Shown: positions 34,154 to 42,745 of the stretch, one piece after another
Layout: every line of letters starts with the position of its first letter
How positions within the stretch are numbered: position 1 is the stretch's first letter
Assembly (NCBI RefSeq): GCF_002743375.1
Contig: NZ_PDZC01000008.1
Location: 1-64,000, forward strand
Source of the DNA: Sporosarcina sp. P34
Lineage (GTDB): Bacteria > Bacillota > Bacilli > Bacillales_A > Planococcaceae
DNA: 64,000 nucleotides
Direction of reading: 5' to 3'
Position numbers and translations under genes: made by a program
Notes under the pieces: model-generated
Database searches by the model: none
Told to the model about the DNA's origin: nothing
Seen by the model: the letters and a program-made list of their open reading frames with translations, nothing else

Positions 34154-35869
34154 TTAAACGAGTGGCTCTCCTGTCTTTAAATACGTCTGAATGCCTTCAG
34201 CTGCTCTATAAGAAAGAGCACCTAATGTGCCGGTTGGATTAAAACAGCTATTATGAGGAAACGCGGACGAGCCGACAACAAAGACGTTTGGAGCATCCCA
34301 CATTTGCAGGTACGTATTAACTGCGGATGTTTCGGGATCAGCTCCCATAATGACACCGCCTGTGTTATGAGTATTTGAATCTTTATTGACATTGAATTCA
34401 CCTTGTGTTTCGATAGACTCGATATGATCGGCACCTATCTCTTCGGCAATTTTTCTAGTCACTTTTACCATATAGGACACCAATTCTTTATCCTGATCAG
34501 TATAATCAAATGTCATACGCAACAAAGGTACACCGTAGGCATCTTTATAAGTAGGATCTATATCCAGATAGTTTTGCTCATGAGGCATGCTGGCACCTTG
34601 TATTTTAACCGGGAATGAACTATTCGCGTACTTAATCGATTGCTTTTTAAATTCCGCTCCCCATGAAGGTGTCCCTTTTGGAACAGTATTGTTCGCGATC
34701 GGGCGATTCCCATATTGTGTAACGCGAATACCGGCACCATGAATGAAATTGACATCCGTGTGGTCGAAGTTATCACCTGTAAATTCGGGAATTTCGATAC
34801 CTAATGCGCCTGCACCACCGTATAGATTAAACTGTTTGTCATTAAAGAATAAGATAGAAGAACCGGCTGTTACCTGGTAACAATAATTCTTGCCGACTGA
34901 ACCGGTACCCGTTGTCGGATCATATGGCTTTCCAAGACCTGAATTCAGCAAAAATCTCACATTGTTAAATACATAACTCGCGATGACGACTACATCAGCC
35001 GGCTGTTCAAACTCTTCACCTGTAATGGTATTTACATAAATAACACCAGATGCTTTTTTTCCATCATTTATAATTTTCGTTACGTTTGAATGCGTACGGA
35101 GATCAAGTTTCCCTGTTTGTTTCGCCACTGGAATTACCGTGACGATTGGATCTGCTTTGGCTCCATACTCACAACCGAAGTTCTCACAATAGGCACAGTA
35201 TTGACATGCAGCACGTGAAATACCATCAGGATTCGTATATGGTTCAGATAAATTACCGGACGGCATAACATAAGGTGTATAGCCAAGGTTTTTTGTAGCT
35301 TTTTCAAAATCTTCCATGATAGGGGTTTTTACCATTGGCCCTGTAGGATACGGATTTTTGCGGGGACCGTACAGTTCTACCGTCTCGCCCGAAATTCCAG
35401 CCATTTTTTCGAACTTGTCGTAATAAGGCTCCATTTCGTCGTATGTAATGCCCCAATCTTGAATCGTATAACCGGGTTTGATTTTATTGGGTCCATATCT
35501 TTTTTCGGTCATCGTTTTAATTTCAAAATCATAGGGGAGGAAGCGATAGGTTTGTCCGTTCCAGTGAGTACCCGCTCCACCCGTGCCATCTCCAACGATG
35601 AATGTTCCATATTCACGCATGGGCAAAGCCTTCATTTTCCCATTATTACGAGAAGTGATAGTTTCTTTTGACAAGTCTTGCATTAAATCTTCTCGGTGCT
35701 GATAACGAAGTTCGTCATGCACCATTAGAAAATCTTTTACTTGTCTTTCTTTTCCGCGTTCGAGTCCAACAACTTCAATTCCTGCTTTCGTTAATTCAGA
35801 GGCGATGATTCCGCCTGCCCATCCCATTCCAACAATTACAACAGGTACCTTTGGTAGTTTTTTACTCAT
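34154..35869 (-). CDS. GMC-type oxidoreductase, gluconate/sugar dehydrogenase FAD subunit
   Basis: A 571-residue FAD enzyme of the glucose-methanol-choline family, large-subunit type of membrane-linked gluconate/sorbitol dehydrogenases. The dinucleotide loop VVIVGMGWAGGIIASELTKA sits at about residues 9-28. FAD and active-site regions include GDGTGGAGTHWNG, CQYCAYCENFGCEYGAKADP (a cysteine-rich segment, near 217-236) and, at the end, SNTHNTGGVIMG, SAFPHNSCFNPTGTLGALSY. ATG 35869 follows GGAGG. Nine bases after the small-subunit gene, so the two form an operon. It should oxidise a sugar acid or polyol and pass electrons to the respiratory chain; no cytochrome subunit gene is present here. Confidence 0.9.
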   Translation of the reverse strand: MSKKLPKVPVVIVGMGWAGGIIASELTKAGIEVVGLERGKERQVKDFLMVHDELRYQHREDLMQDLSKETITSRNNGKMKALPMREYGTFIVGDGTGGAGTHWNGQTYRFLPYDFEIKTMTEKRYGPNKIKPGYTIQDWGITYDEMEPYYDKFEKMAGISGETVELYGPRKNPYPTGPMVKTPIMEDFEKATKNLGYTPYVMPSGNLSEPYTNPDGISRAACQYCAYCENFGCEYGAKADPIVTVIPVAKQTGKLDLRTHSNVTKIINDGKKASGVIYVNTITGEEFEQPADVVVIASYVFNNVRFLLNSGLGKPYDPTTGTGSVGKNYCYQVTAGSSILFFNDKQFNLYGGAGALGIEIPEFTGDNFDHTDVNFIHGAGIRVTQYGNRPIANNTVPKGTPSWGAEFKKQSIKYANSSFPVKIQGASMPHEQNYLDIDPTYKDAYGVPLLRMTFDYTDQDKELVSYMVKVTRKIAEEIGADHIESIETQGEFNVNKDSNTHNTGGVIMGADPETSAVNTYLQMWDAPNVFVVGSSAFPHNSCFNPTGTLGALSYRAAEGIQTYLKTGEPLV

Positions 35870-35884
35870 ATTCAACCTCCTAAT

Positions 35885-36658
35885 TTATTGACCCATATGA
35901 CTACGAAGACTTTCTGGGTTTAGCTTTACAAATTTTTCTTCCACTATTTCTTGTGCATAACTCATTCGGGTTCCGGGATAATTGCGCATCTTCCATCCCT
36001 GCATCTCCTTATTTCCACCGTACATCGGGTCCGCATAGACCCCCTCGATTGTCAGTGTCTTCAATATAGTAAAAAAAACAGAAGTAGACAGACCGGCAGT
36101 GAGTTGGAAGGCTTCACCTTCCTCAAAGTCCACCAACACCTCATCCTGTTCTTCCGCTTCTAATTCAGTAAATACCTTCTGATATTTTTTCTGACTATAG
36201 TCATCCAACCCTTGCAAACCTAACCGGAACATATCTTTTCGGAGAATGCGTAATTGGGGCCCCTGTGTTGGCGCAGGTTCATAAAAAGGTCCTAACATAT
36301 AGTTTTTTGCATTAATCCCCCATGGACTAGCCAGCTGATGATCAATATAAATAGCTACGTTTAATTCCTTGGCTCCAGGTCCAATCTCATCCTTAGGGAA
36401 AATACGCTCGGTCGCTGCTTGAGTAGTTTGGTATTGAGCAGGCGTAAAGAACATTAAGGCCTCGTTTGGATTCTTATAACCTTGCGAAGTGGTTTCTGAA
36501 TTCTTCACGCCCTGGTTGTTATTTTCAGGGTTGGCGCCTAGTAAACCGGCTATCGTTCCTCCTACAACCAAGCCCCCAACAGTTAATCCTGAATTTTTTA
36601 AAAAGTTTCGTCTCGATCCATCTGGTACCTGTTTTTGATGTTTATCTTTATCTGCCAT
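35885..36658 (-). CDS. Gluconate 2-dehydrogenase subunit 3 family protein, Tat-exported
   Basis: A 257-residue small subunit. The N-terminus holds a twin-arginine signal (SRRNFLKNSG, residues about 15-24, then the hydrophobic LTVGGLVVGGTIAGLL), so the folded complex is probably exported with its FAD partner by Tat. The body has family features (FFTPAQYQTTQAATERIFP; IYIDHQLASPWG; YADPMYGGNKEMQGW). ATG 36658 follows GAAAGGGAG. First gene of the two-gene unit. Confidence 0.88.
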   Translation of the reverse strand: MADKDKHQKQVPDGSRRNFLKNSGLTVGGLVVGGTIAGLLGANPENNNQGVKNSETTSQGYKNPNEALMFFTPAQYQTTQAATERIFPKDEIGPGAKELNVAIYIDHQLASPWGINAKNYMLGPFYEPAPTQGPQLRILRKDMFRLGLQGLDDYSQKKYQKVFTELEAEEQDEVLVDFEEGEAFQLTAGLSTSVFFTILKTLTIEGVYADPMYGGNKEMQGWKMRNYPGTRMSYAQEIVEEKFVKLNPESLRSHMGQ

Positions 36659-37008
36659 TAAAAAAACTCCCTTTCTAATATAAGGTCCTATGACATTGTT
36701 GAATTCATATGATGACTTGATATGTACTGGTTAACTTGCCCATTGTGACTATTATTCTACCCTATATATTTCCTCCCAAACCTGTAAGTGGGTATCTTTG
36801 AAATTGCTTATTAGGTGCCAGGTCCCCACACAAATCAGAAACGATTCTGAATTGAACTAGAATTGTGTGGGGACCTGGTACCGTTCACAGTAGGTACCGT
36901 TCGCAACACAGTCCGCAACCCACTCAGTCCCCAAAAAAGGTCCACAAACATATGCTATTACAAAAGAAAAAGTTTGTGCTACTTATAGGGGAGAGGAGCT
37001 AGTAGTTC
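36659..37008. other. Divergent intergenic region with one palindromic repeat
   Basis: About 350 bases. Contains family A copy A13 and, just after it, a stray GTAGGTACCG. No clear promoter pair could be assigned to either gene. Confidence 0.4.
36814..36882. repeat. Family A palindromic repeat (A13), in a divergent promoter region
   Basis: 69 bases, GGTGCCAGGTCCCCACACAA to GTGGGGACCTGGTACC, between two genes that point away from each other. Confidence 0.9.
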
Positions 37009-37929
37009 ATGGCTACAAAACCGCCACAATTAAAAAGAGGTGACACGGTTGGGATTGTAACACTTGGAAGTCCGCTTGCGGCCAATCGTATTACAGAAGG
37101 GATTCGGATGTTGCAAGGGATGGGGTATAAAGTCGTGGTGGGGGAGCATGTGTATTCCGCGAATGGATTTCTGGCGGCGACTCCTCGCCAAAGGGCTTCG
37201 GATTTAATGAAGATGTTTACAAATCCGGAAGTGAAATGGATTTTACCTACTCGTGGTGGAGTCGGGGTAGCAGGCATTCTACCATTCCTTGATTTTAACG
37301 TCATTAAACAAAACCCGAAAATTGTTTCGGGATATAGCGACATCACGGTTTTATTAAATGTTTTGTTTGAATATGCCGACCTCATCGGTTTTCAAAGTTT
37401 GTTATTGTTGGACTTTAATCCAGGAACGCCTCCTTATAATTTCAATCAATTTTTTACAGCGACATCAACTATCAAGGCACCTTGGCAAATTATGAACCCA
37501 CCTGAAGTTCCACTGATTGGATTAGTTCCAGGAAAGGTTACAGGACCGATTGTAGGGGGGAATCTCACGTCGTTCGTAGGTACGTTAGGCACATCCTATG
37601 AAATCAATACGGAAGGTAGAATTCTTTTGTTGGAAGAAACACATGAACCGATCAATACGGTGTATCGCTACGTAAACCACTTGGCGATGGCCGGGAAGTT
37701 TGATGATTGTGCAGGGATTATTATGGGACAATGTACGAACTGTGAATCAGCCTACGGGAAAAGCTACGTAGATTTGATCAATGAATTTTTTGTTCCACTT
37801 GGCAAACCTTTATTGACGAACTTGGCCAGCGCACATAGCTACTATAAAGCGACGATACCTATTGGGGCGAGTGTTCAAATGGATACGGTGAACCGAACGT
37901 TGACGGTGATGGAGCCGGTAGTAAAGTAG
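37009..37929 (+). CDS. LD-carboxypeptidase, S66 family (LdcA/MccF-like)
   Basis: A 306-residue cytoplasmic serine peptidase that removes the last D-residue from muropeptides or, in MccF, cuts microcin C-type conjugates. The nucleophile serine is in SGYSDITVLL (near residues 108-117), the glutamate in LEETHEPINTVYRYV (near 209) and the histidine in ASAHSYYKATIPIG (near 279), so the triad is complete. ATG 37009 follows GGAGAGGAG. It is a single gene, so peptidoglycan recycling is the more likely role. Confidence 0.9.
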   Translation: MATKPPQLKRGDTVGIVTLGSPLAANRITEGIRMLQGMGYKVVVGEHVYSANGFLAATPRQRASDLMKMFTNPEVKWILPTRGGVGVAGILPFLDFNVIKQNPKIVSGYSDITVLLNVLFEYADLIGFQSLLLLDFNPGTPPYNFNQFFTATSTIKAPWQIMNPPEVPLIGLVPGKVTGPIVGGNLTSFVGTLGTSYEINTEGRILLLEETHEPINTVYRYVNHLAMAGKFDDCAGIIMGQCTNCESAYGKSYVDLINEFFVPLGKPLLTNLASAHSYYKATIPIGASVQMDTVNRTLTVMEPVVK

Positions 37930-38098
37930 GTGCCAAGACCATATACTCTTCATTTATATACAATCATAATTTTTTAGTTATATACGTAAAATTTAGGGTA
38001 TACTACTAAAGCAAGAAGGTCTACTTTGGGAAAATAAAATATCGTAAATGGATTGAATAGATGGTCTTCGAAGACGACAAGAATAGTAGGTGAATAAT

Positions 38099-38248
38099 AT
38101 GGGGAAGTATCAATTGGATAGCAAAGGTAAAGCGGCTGTGGCAAAGTATCATGAGAAGAACAAGCCAGCGCAATTTGATAAAAAGAAGCAACTGGAAAAA
38201 ATTCGTACAGCGTATTTGGAAAAAAAGCAAAAACAATCAGATGAATAG
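38099..38248 (+). CDS. Small basic protein of unknown function
   Basis: A 49-residue protein starting at the ATG that spans 38099-38101 after GTAGGTG. The sequence begins MGKYQLDSKGKAAVAKYHEK and is lysine-rich to the end (LEKKQKQSDE). Similar short, highly charged proteins occur in Bacillaceae, as far as I recall; no function is known to me. An inverted repeat and a terminator follow, supporting a real single-gene unit. Confidence 0.7.
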   Translation: MGKYQLDSKGKAAVAKYHEKNKPAQFDKKKQLEKIRTAYLEKKQKQSDE

Positions 38249-38256
38249 GATACATT

Positions 38257-38302
38257 AGGTGTTAGCATGGCTCGAGAACTCTGTTGAAATGTACTAACAC
38301 CT
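38257..38302. other. Inverted repeat AGGTGTTAG/CTAACACCT
   Basis: Nine-base arms at 38257-38265 and 38294-38302 with a 28-base loop, right after the small basic gene. Could be part of a composite terminator or an operator. Confidence 0.5.
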
Positions 38303-38330
38303 AGCACGTACTTTTCATATTCATACATGG

Positions 38331-38362
38331 AAAACTCTCGGCATTTATTGCTTGGAGTTTTT
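38331..38362 (+). terminator. Rho-independent terminator
   Basis: AAAACTC and GAGTTTTTT enclose an inner GCA/TGC pairing. Confidence 0.7.
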
Positions 38363-38509
38363 TGTATCCAATCAACACGATCGTTGGACAACTATGTTCG
38401 TAATGAAACGATTTAATATCGTAAACCTATAATTGTTGTTATGATGTGTTTATATTCTGCAGGAAGAGATAGTTGCCGTCAGAAAATACTTAATAAGGTG
38501 TGAATTCCA

Positions 38510-39175
38510 TTGAATCTTTTAAATGTTAGAAAAGGCCAATTTGTTTATTACCAAAACAAGCTGCATCAAGTCTACTCAGTGAAAGCTTTTTTTAAGCAGT
38601 CGGTTCACTTAGTCCGATTAGAAGATTTTGAAAAACAGCTGGCAACTGCTAGAGAAATTAATTTGTATAAACCAAAACATATGGACAGTTTTATAGTGAA
38701 TCATAAACGCTATACATTGCATAAAGATGAGAAGGCTAAAGTAGGCGATTATATTTTAATCATCAATCCACAGCCGGATTCATTAGATCATCACTATCTA
38801 CACGCGATTGAAATGGTGTCTTCCATTGAACGAAACGGCGTCATCAGCAATAAATCCAATGGAATTAAACATAATGAGTATTGGGTGATGATCCCCGGGC
38901 TGCAAGAGGGTGCAAATATTATTGATATGGAAATTCCAGATGCCAATTATATAACGGAGCAAGGAAACCGACAGTTGGAAATCCAGACACCTGAAGCGCA
39001 TATACCTAAAATAGGTGATATATACCAATGTAACGACAGTTTTCCACCTCTACAGGCAATGGTTATCGCTATACAAGGCGAGACGCTTTATTTAGGCGGA
39101 GAGGTTGAATTGAAAATGGATGAATTAATGGATACGGATTCTTGGAGTTTGGTTCACACCATTCCGAGTCTGTAG
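38510..39175 (+). CDS. Hypothetical protein
   Basis: A 221-residue soluble protein with a TTG start at 38510 after AAGGTGTGAATTCCA. The N-terminal 60 residues (MNLLNVRKGQFVYYQNKLHQ; VKAFFKQSVHLVRLED) form a compact beta-rich stretch that recurs loosely at residues about 80-100 and again near 165-185 (PKIGDIYQCNDSFPPLQAMV), hinting at internally repeated KOW/SH3-like barrels. No catalytic motif. I do not recognise the family. Confidence 0.65.
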   Translation: MNLLNVRKGQFVYYQNKLHQVYSVKAFFKQSVHLVRLEDFEKQLATAREINLYKPKHMDSFIVNHKRYTLHKDEKAKVGDYILIINPQPDSLDHHYLHAIEMVSSIERNGVISNKSNGIKHNEYWVMIPGLQEGANIIDMEIPDANYITEQGNRQLEIQTPEAHIPKIGDIYQCNDSFPPLQAMVIAIQGETLYLGGEVELKMDELMDTDSWSLVHTIPSL

Positions 39176-39203
39176 TCTAGAACGCGACAGAAAAACAAAT
39201 GAA

Positions 39204-39272
39204 GGTACCTCATCCTCACACTCATCATCGACAGTTCTGAATGGAGCTGAAGTTGTGTCAGGACGGGGTGCC
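39204..39272. repeat. Family A palindromic repeat (A14), decayed
   Basis: GGTACCTCATCCTCACACTC to GTCAGGACGGGGTGCC with the inner CAGTTCTGAATGGAGCTGAAG still recognisable as family A in length and order (the inner part is quoted only in outline). Confidence 0.6.
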
Positions 39273-39428
39273 TTTTTAATTTCCACCTCCATTTAGTATG
39301 GCTCCTGTCTTTTTTTTACATTGGGAGACTTGCTATCACATAACTCAGGTACCAAGCGCTACTTTATGTCTGCTGTTACGGAATATTTCCCATTTCAGCT
39401 AGTAATCGTTATACTTGAAAAGACGGAA

Positions 39429-39442
39429 CGAATATACGTTCT
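39429..39442. promoter_or_regulatory. Candidate LexA/DinR box
   Basis: CGAAT-ATAC-GTTCT matches the Bacillus SOS consensus CGAAC-N4-GTTCG at 8 of 10 defined positions. It also sits within GAACG-AATATA-CGTTC. It is 40 bases upstream of the ydjM-like gene, whose E. coli homologue is LexA-controlled. Confidence 0.35.
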
Positions 39443-39481
39443 GAATTCGACCGTACACTATACAGCTAGAGAGGTTTACAT

Positions 39482-40123
39482 ATGAAAGGCACTTCACATT
39501 TAGTTATCGGTACAGCTGTCGGCGCCATTGCGGGATACGCAGTGCAGCCCGATATTCAGACTGCATTACTAGGCGCGGCAGTCGGTGGAATATCCGGAGT
39601 AGTTCCGGATCTCGATACGAACGGGCTCGCGAGCAACAGTATCACACTTAGTAAGAAAGTAAGCAAATGGCTCATGGAGACTGCTGGCATCGTTATTTTG
39701 CTGACTCTCATCTATCAAGTATTTACAGAAGGACTGAGTCAAGAAATTTATGTGTATGGAGGGATCGGACTTCTGTTGCTTATTGTGTCGCGTCTCATTA
39801 CACAGCGCCGAATGCTCACCATTACCGGCATACTCGTCATGCTTCTCGGTTTTGTCCTTGACCAGTCGCTAGGCATTTTACTCGCTGGCGGCTATATAAT
39901 CATTGCCTCGTTCTTACCGCATAGATCCTATACGCATTCTATACTCGGTATTGTTTTCTATGCGTATATATTGAAGCATTTATATGCGCAGTGGCCGATC
40001 GATGGCTTACTTGCTGCAGGACTTGCCGGTTATATTAGCCATCTACTGGCGGATATGAAAATTCTTCCTGTTAATCGGCGCGGAGTTAAATGGTTTTTGC
40101 CTTTGTGGAATCGGGAATTTTGA
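39482..40123 (+). CDS. YdjM-like membrane-bound metal-dependent hydrolase family protein
   Basis: A 213-residue membrane protein of the DUF457/YdjM family. Conserved parts are KGTSHLVIGTAVGAIAGY at the start, GVVPDLDTNG (near 41-50), the motif PHRSYTHSILGIV (near 145-157) and SHLLADMKILPVNRRGVKWF (near 182-201). The histidines and aspartates in these motifs are thought to bind metal. Several membrane helices fill the middle. The function is uncertain; in E. coli the gene belongs to the SOS regulon. The stop codon TGA is directly followed by a half copy of repeat A. Confidence 0.88.
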   Translation: MKGTSHLVIGTAVGAIAGYAVQPDIQTALLGAAVGGISGVVPDLDTNGLASNSITLSKKVSKWLMETAGIVILLTLIYQVFTEGLSQEIYVYGGIGLLLLIVSRLITQRRMLTITGILVMLLGFVLDQSLGILLAGGYIIIASFLPHRSYTHSILGIVFYAYILKHLYAQWPIDGLLAAGLAGYISHLLADMKILPVNRRGVKWFLPLWNREF

Positions 40124-40170
40124 GGTAACAGGTCCCCACACAATTCGAGAACAATTTAGAATTGTTTTAT
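40124..40170. repeat. Family A repeat (A15), left half only
   Basis: GGTAACAGGTCCCCACACAA and the inner GAACAATTTAGAATTG remain; the right arm is missing. It touches the stop of the ydjM-like gene. Confidence 0.75.
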
Positions 40171-40180
40171 TGATTACTTA

Positions 40181-40210
40181 AGAGAAGCGCTACACACGCT
40201 TCTCTTTTTG
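40181..40210 (+). terminator. Rho-independent terminator
   Basis: AGAGAAGCG pairs with CGCTTCTCT and is followed by TTTT. Confidence 0.88.
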
Positions 40211-40261
40211 CTATATGATTACTATAGTAGAACGTAATTTGAATCATACATAGGTGAAAAA

Positions 40262-41863
40262 ATGAAAAGACAAAATAAAAAACCCGTTAGTATGCAAGTA
40301 TGGTTGACGGCTTTGGTGTGTATGGTAGTACTAGTTTCTCTTTCAGTAGCCGGTTATTTAATTGGTAGCAATGCAGCCGATCAAGCTAGGAAATCTCAAT
40401 CGGAAAAGGCGATGAATATAGCCATTACTATCAGTCATGCACAGCCGGTGATTGATGGCTTGACAGGAAAAGGACCAATTGAAGATATCCAAGCATTCAC
40501 TAAATCTGTACAAAACGACACGCAAGTCGAATATATCGTAGTAATGAATAATGAACGTATCCGCCAATCCCATCCAGTAACTGAGCGCATCGGCCAATAT
40601 TTTGTAGGCGGTGACGAAGACAAGGCATTTGAGGGAGAGCAGTACACGTCCATGGCTACAGGAACATTGGGGAAGTCAATGAGAGCGTTTGTACCGATCA
40701 CGTCTGAAGGTCAAATTATTGGTGTGGTTGCTGTTGGTATTATGATGGACAATGTCCGTACTAGTGTTTTAGCCAGTATGAATGCGAGCTTTATCGGGAT
40801 TGGCTTTGGTTTACTGATTGGCTTATTTGGTGCTGTTTTATTGGCAAGAAAAGTGAAGCGTACTTTATTTGGACTTGAACCGAGAGAAATCGCTCAACAA
40901 CTTCGCGAGAGGGAGTCAATGCTGGAAGCGGTCAGCGATGGTATTGTTGCCATTAATGACAAGGCGGAAATTGTCTTAGTGAATCAAGCGGCAATCACAC
41001 TTTTTCGGAATGCAGGAATTGAAGGAAATCCTGTTGGAAAGCTTATTCAGTCCTTTGTTCCTTCGCTACCGCTTCAGCAGATGCTCGAACATAAAAAACC
41101 ACAGTATGACCAAGAGTTTAAATTAAATGGACTGGATGTTGTGGTTACCCAAGTACCTGTCATTTCTAACCATCATGTAGTCGGAGCACTTGCTATATTT
41201 CGCGATAAATCCGAATTGACCTCGCTAGTGGAACAGCTATCTGGGGCTAGAGTATACGCTGAAACGCTGAGGTACCAGACGCATGAGTTTATGAATAAAC
41301 TGCATATTATCATGGCGATGGTTCACACGAAATCTTATGATGAGTTAAAAGAATATATCGCCTATATTTCAGATGCTTATCAAACGGAGGCAGGCATCGT
41401 TTCAAGACTCGTCAAAGATCCCGTCATTGCGGGCTATTTAATGGGGAAGTTAAGCGAATTACGCGACTCCGGGATAAAAATTACGTTAAATGGGGATCAT
41501 CCGCTACCTCCTTTAAAAAAGGTTGAGCATATGGATAAGGTCATCACGATACTAGGAAATTTACTAGATAATGCTAGTGATGCCGTGAGTGAGCGTGTCG
41601 ATGGGGAATTACAAGTAACACTTAATTATGAAGAGTCTCGATTAGAATTCAGCGTATACGATAATGGACCTGGAATCCTGGTAGAGAATATCGAAGAAGT
41701 ATTTGAACAGGGGATGTCTTCAAAAGGTGAAGGCCGCGGTTATGGTCTGTACCTGGCTAAAATCGCATTGGATGAATTGGGTGGTATTTGGTCTGTATCT
41801 TCTACGAAAGGTAAAGGGACACAATTTAGTGTAAGTGTTCCATACAAAGGTGAAGCATTATGA
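40262..41863 (+). CDS. CitA/DcuS-type sensor histidine kinase
   Basis: A 533-residue membrane kinase that senses C4-dicarboxylates or citrate outside the cell. Two membrane helices (about 12-35 and 173-197) flank an extracellular PAS-like sensor (QYFVGGDEDKAFEGEQYTSM; GIMMDNVRTS). A cytoplasmic PAS follows (about 215-320). The histidine lies in the family-specific box YQTHEFMNKLHIIMAMV (His near 339). The ATPase domain has N (LGNLLDNASDAV), G1 (YDNGPGI) and G2 (GEGRGYGLYLAK). Its stop overlaps the response regulator start. Full length. Confidence 0.94.
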   Translation: MKRQNKKPVSMQVWLTALVCMVVLVSLSVAGYLIGSNAADQARKSQSEKAMNIAITISHAQPVIDGLTGKGPIEDIQAFTKSVQNDTQVEYIVVMNNERIRQSHPVTERIGQYFVGGDEDKAFEGEQYTSMATGTLGKSMRAFVPITSEGQIIGVVAVGIMMDNVRTSVLASMNASFIGIGFGLLIGLFGAVLLARKVKRTLFGLEPREIAQQLRERESMLEAVSDGIVAINDKAEIVLVNQAAITLFRNAGIEGNPVGKLIQSFVPSLPLQQMLEHKKPQYDQEFKLNGLDVVVTQVPVISNHHVVGALAIFRDKSELTSLVEQLSGARVYAETLRYQTHEFMNKLHIIMAMVHTKSYDELKEYIAYISDAYQTEAGIVSRLVKDPVIAGYLMGKLSELRDSGIKITLNGDHPLPPLKKVEHMDKVITILGNLLDNASDAVSERVDGELQVTLNYEESRLEFSVYDNGPGILVENIEEVFEQGMSSKGEGRGYGLYLAKIALDELGGIWSVSSTKGKGTQFSVSVPYKGEAL

Positions 41864-42576
41864 TTCAAGTATTAATCATTGAAGATGATCCAATGGTAGC
41901 GAAATTCAATGGAATATACTTGGAGAGTATTCCAGGTTTCTCGGTTGCCGGTTTTGCAAAAAATGTAGCAGAAGCCCGGAAATTTCTTGTGTTGTCGAAA
42001 GTAGACCTCATTTTACTCGATGTCTATATGAAAGGACCGACCGGACTTGATCTGTTAAAGGAGCTTCGAAAAGAGGGCGACTCGCTAGATGTTATTCTCA
42101 TTACAGCTGCCAATGATAAAGAGTCTGTGCAACAAGCGCTTCGATATGGGGCTGTTGATTACCTTATAAAGCCATTTACTTTTGAACGCTTTCAAAATGC
42201 TTTATTGCAATTTAAAAAGCAATTTCATTTGATGAATCAGCATGAAAACATCAGCCAGGATGAGATTGATCATTTACTTCATACCGCGGATAGAAAAACT
42301 AGTAACACATTGGAATTGCCAAAAGGTCTGACGAAAACGACATTCACACGTATTGCGGAACGGATTATTGAAAGGCAAGGAACTATTTTTTCCACAGCAG
42401 AACTTGCAGAAGACGTTGGAGTGTCAAGTGTATCCACACGAAAGTACTTACATTATCTCGTTGACCGTGAACTAATCGATAGCGATATAGTGTATCAGTC
42501 AACAGGGCGTCCGTTAACAAATTACCAACTGTTGCCTGAAAAAGTAGATATCCTTCAGTCGTTGCTAAATAAGTAA
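41860..42576 (+). CDS. CitB/DcuR-type response regulator
   Basis: A 238-residue regulator. The receiver domain (1-120) has the acidic pair IEDDP, the phospho-acceptor aspartate in ILLDVYMKG (about residue 54) and the conserved lysine in YLIKPFTFERF. The C-terminal DNA-binding part (about 160-235) reads TAELAEDVGVSSVSTRKYLH. It is translationally coupled to the kinase (ATGA overlap) and followed by the transporter gene it probably activates. A loose hairpin lies at about 42595-42650. Confidence 0.93.
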   Translation: MIQVLIIEDDPMVAKFNGIYLESIPGFSVAGFAKNVAEARKFLVLSKVDLILLDVYMKGPTGLDLLKELRKEGDSLDVILITAANDKESVQQALRYGAVDYLIKPFTFERFQNALLQFKKQFHLMNQHENISQDEIDHLLHTADRKTSNTLELPKGLTKTTFTRIAERIIERQGTIFSTAELAEDVGVSSVSTRKYLHYLVDRELIDSDIVYQSTGRPLTNYQLLPEKVDILQSLLNK

Positions 42577-42651
42577 TATACAGGTTGTACGAATAAGCTT
42601 CCAGGCAGTTTGGCGACAGAAATTCGCAACTGCTTGAGTTGCTTATTTTAG

Positions 42652-42680
42652 TTACAAAAGTATTTGTTTGATTACATAAT
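42652..42680 (+). promoter_or_regulatory. Candidate promoter of the dicarboxylate transporter
   Basis: TTACAA at 42652-42657 and CATAAT at 42675-42680, spacer 17. An inverted pair ATTTGTTT / AAACAAAT brackets the following 60 bases and may be bound by the response regulator. Confidence 0.4.
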
Positions 42681-42745
42681 ATATAATTTCTGAATAGTCC
42701 CTCTTATAGTTAAACAAATAAGAAAGCGTTTTCGGAGGGATGACA

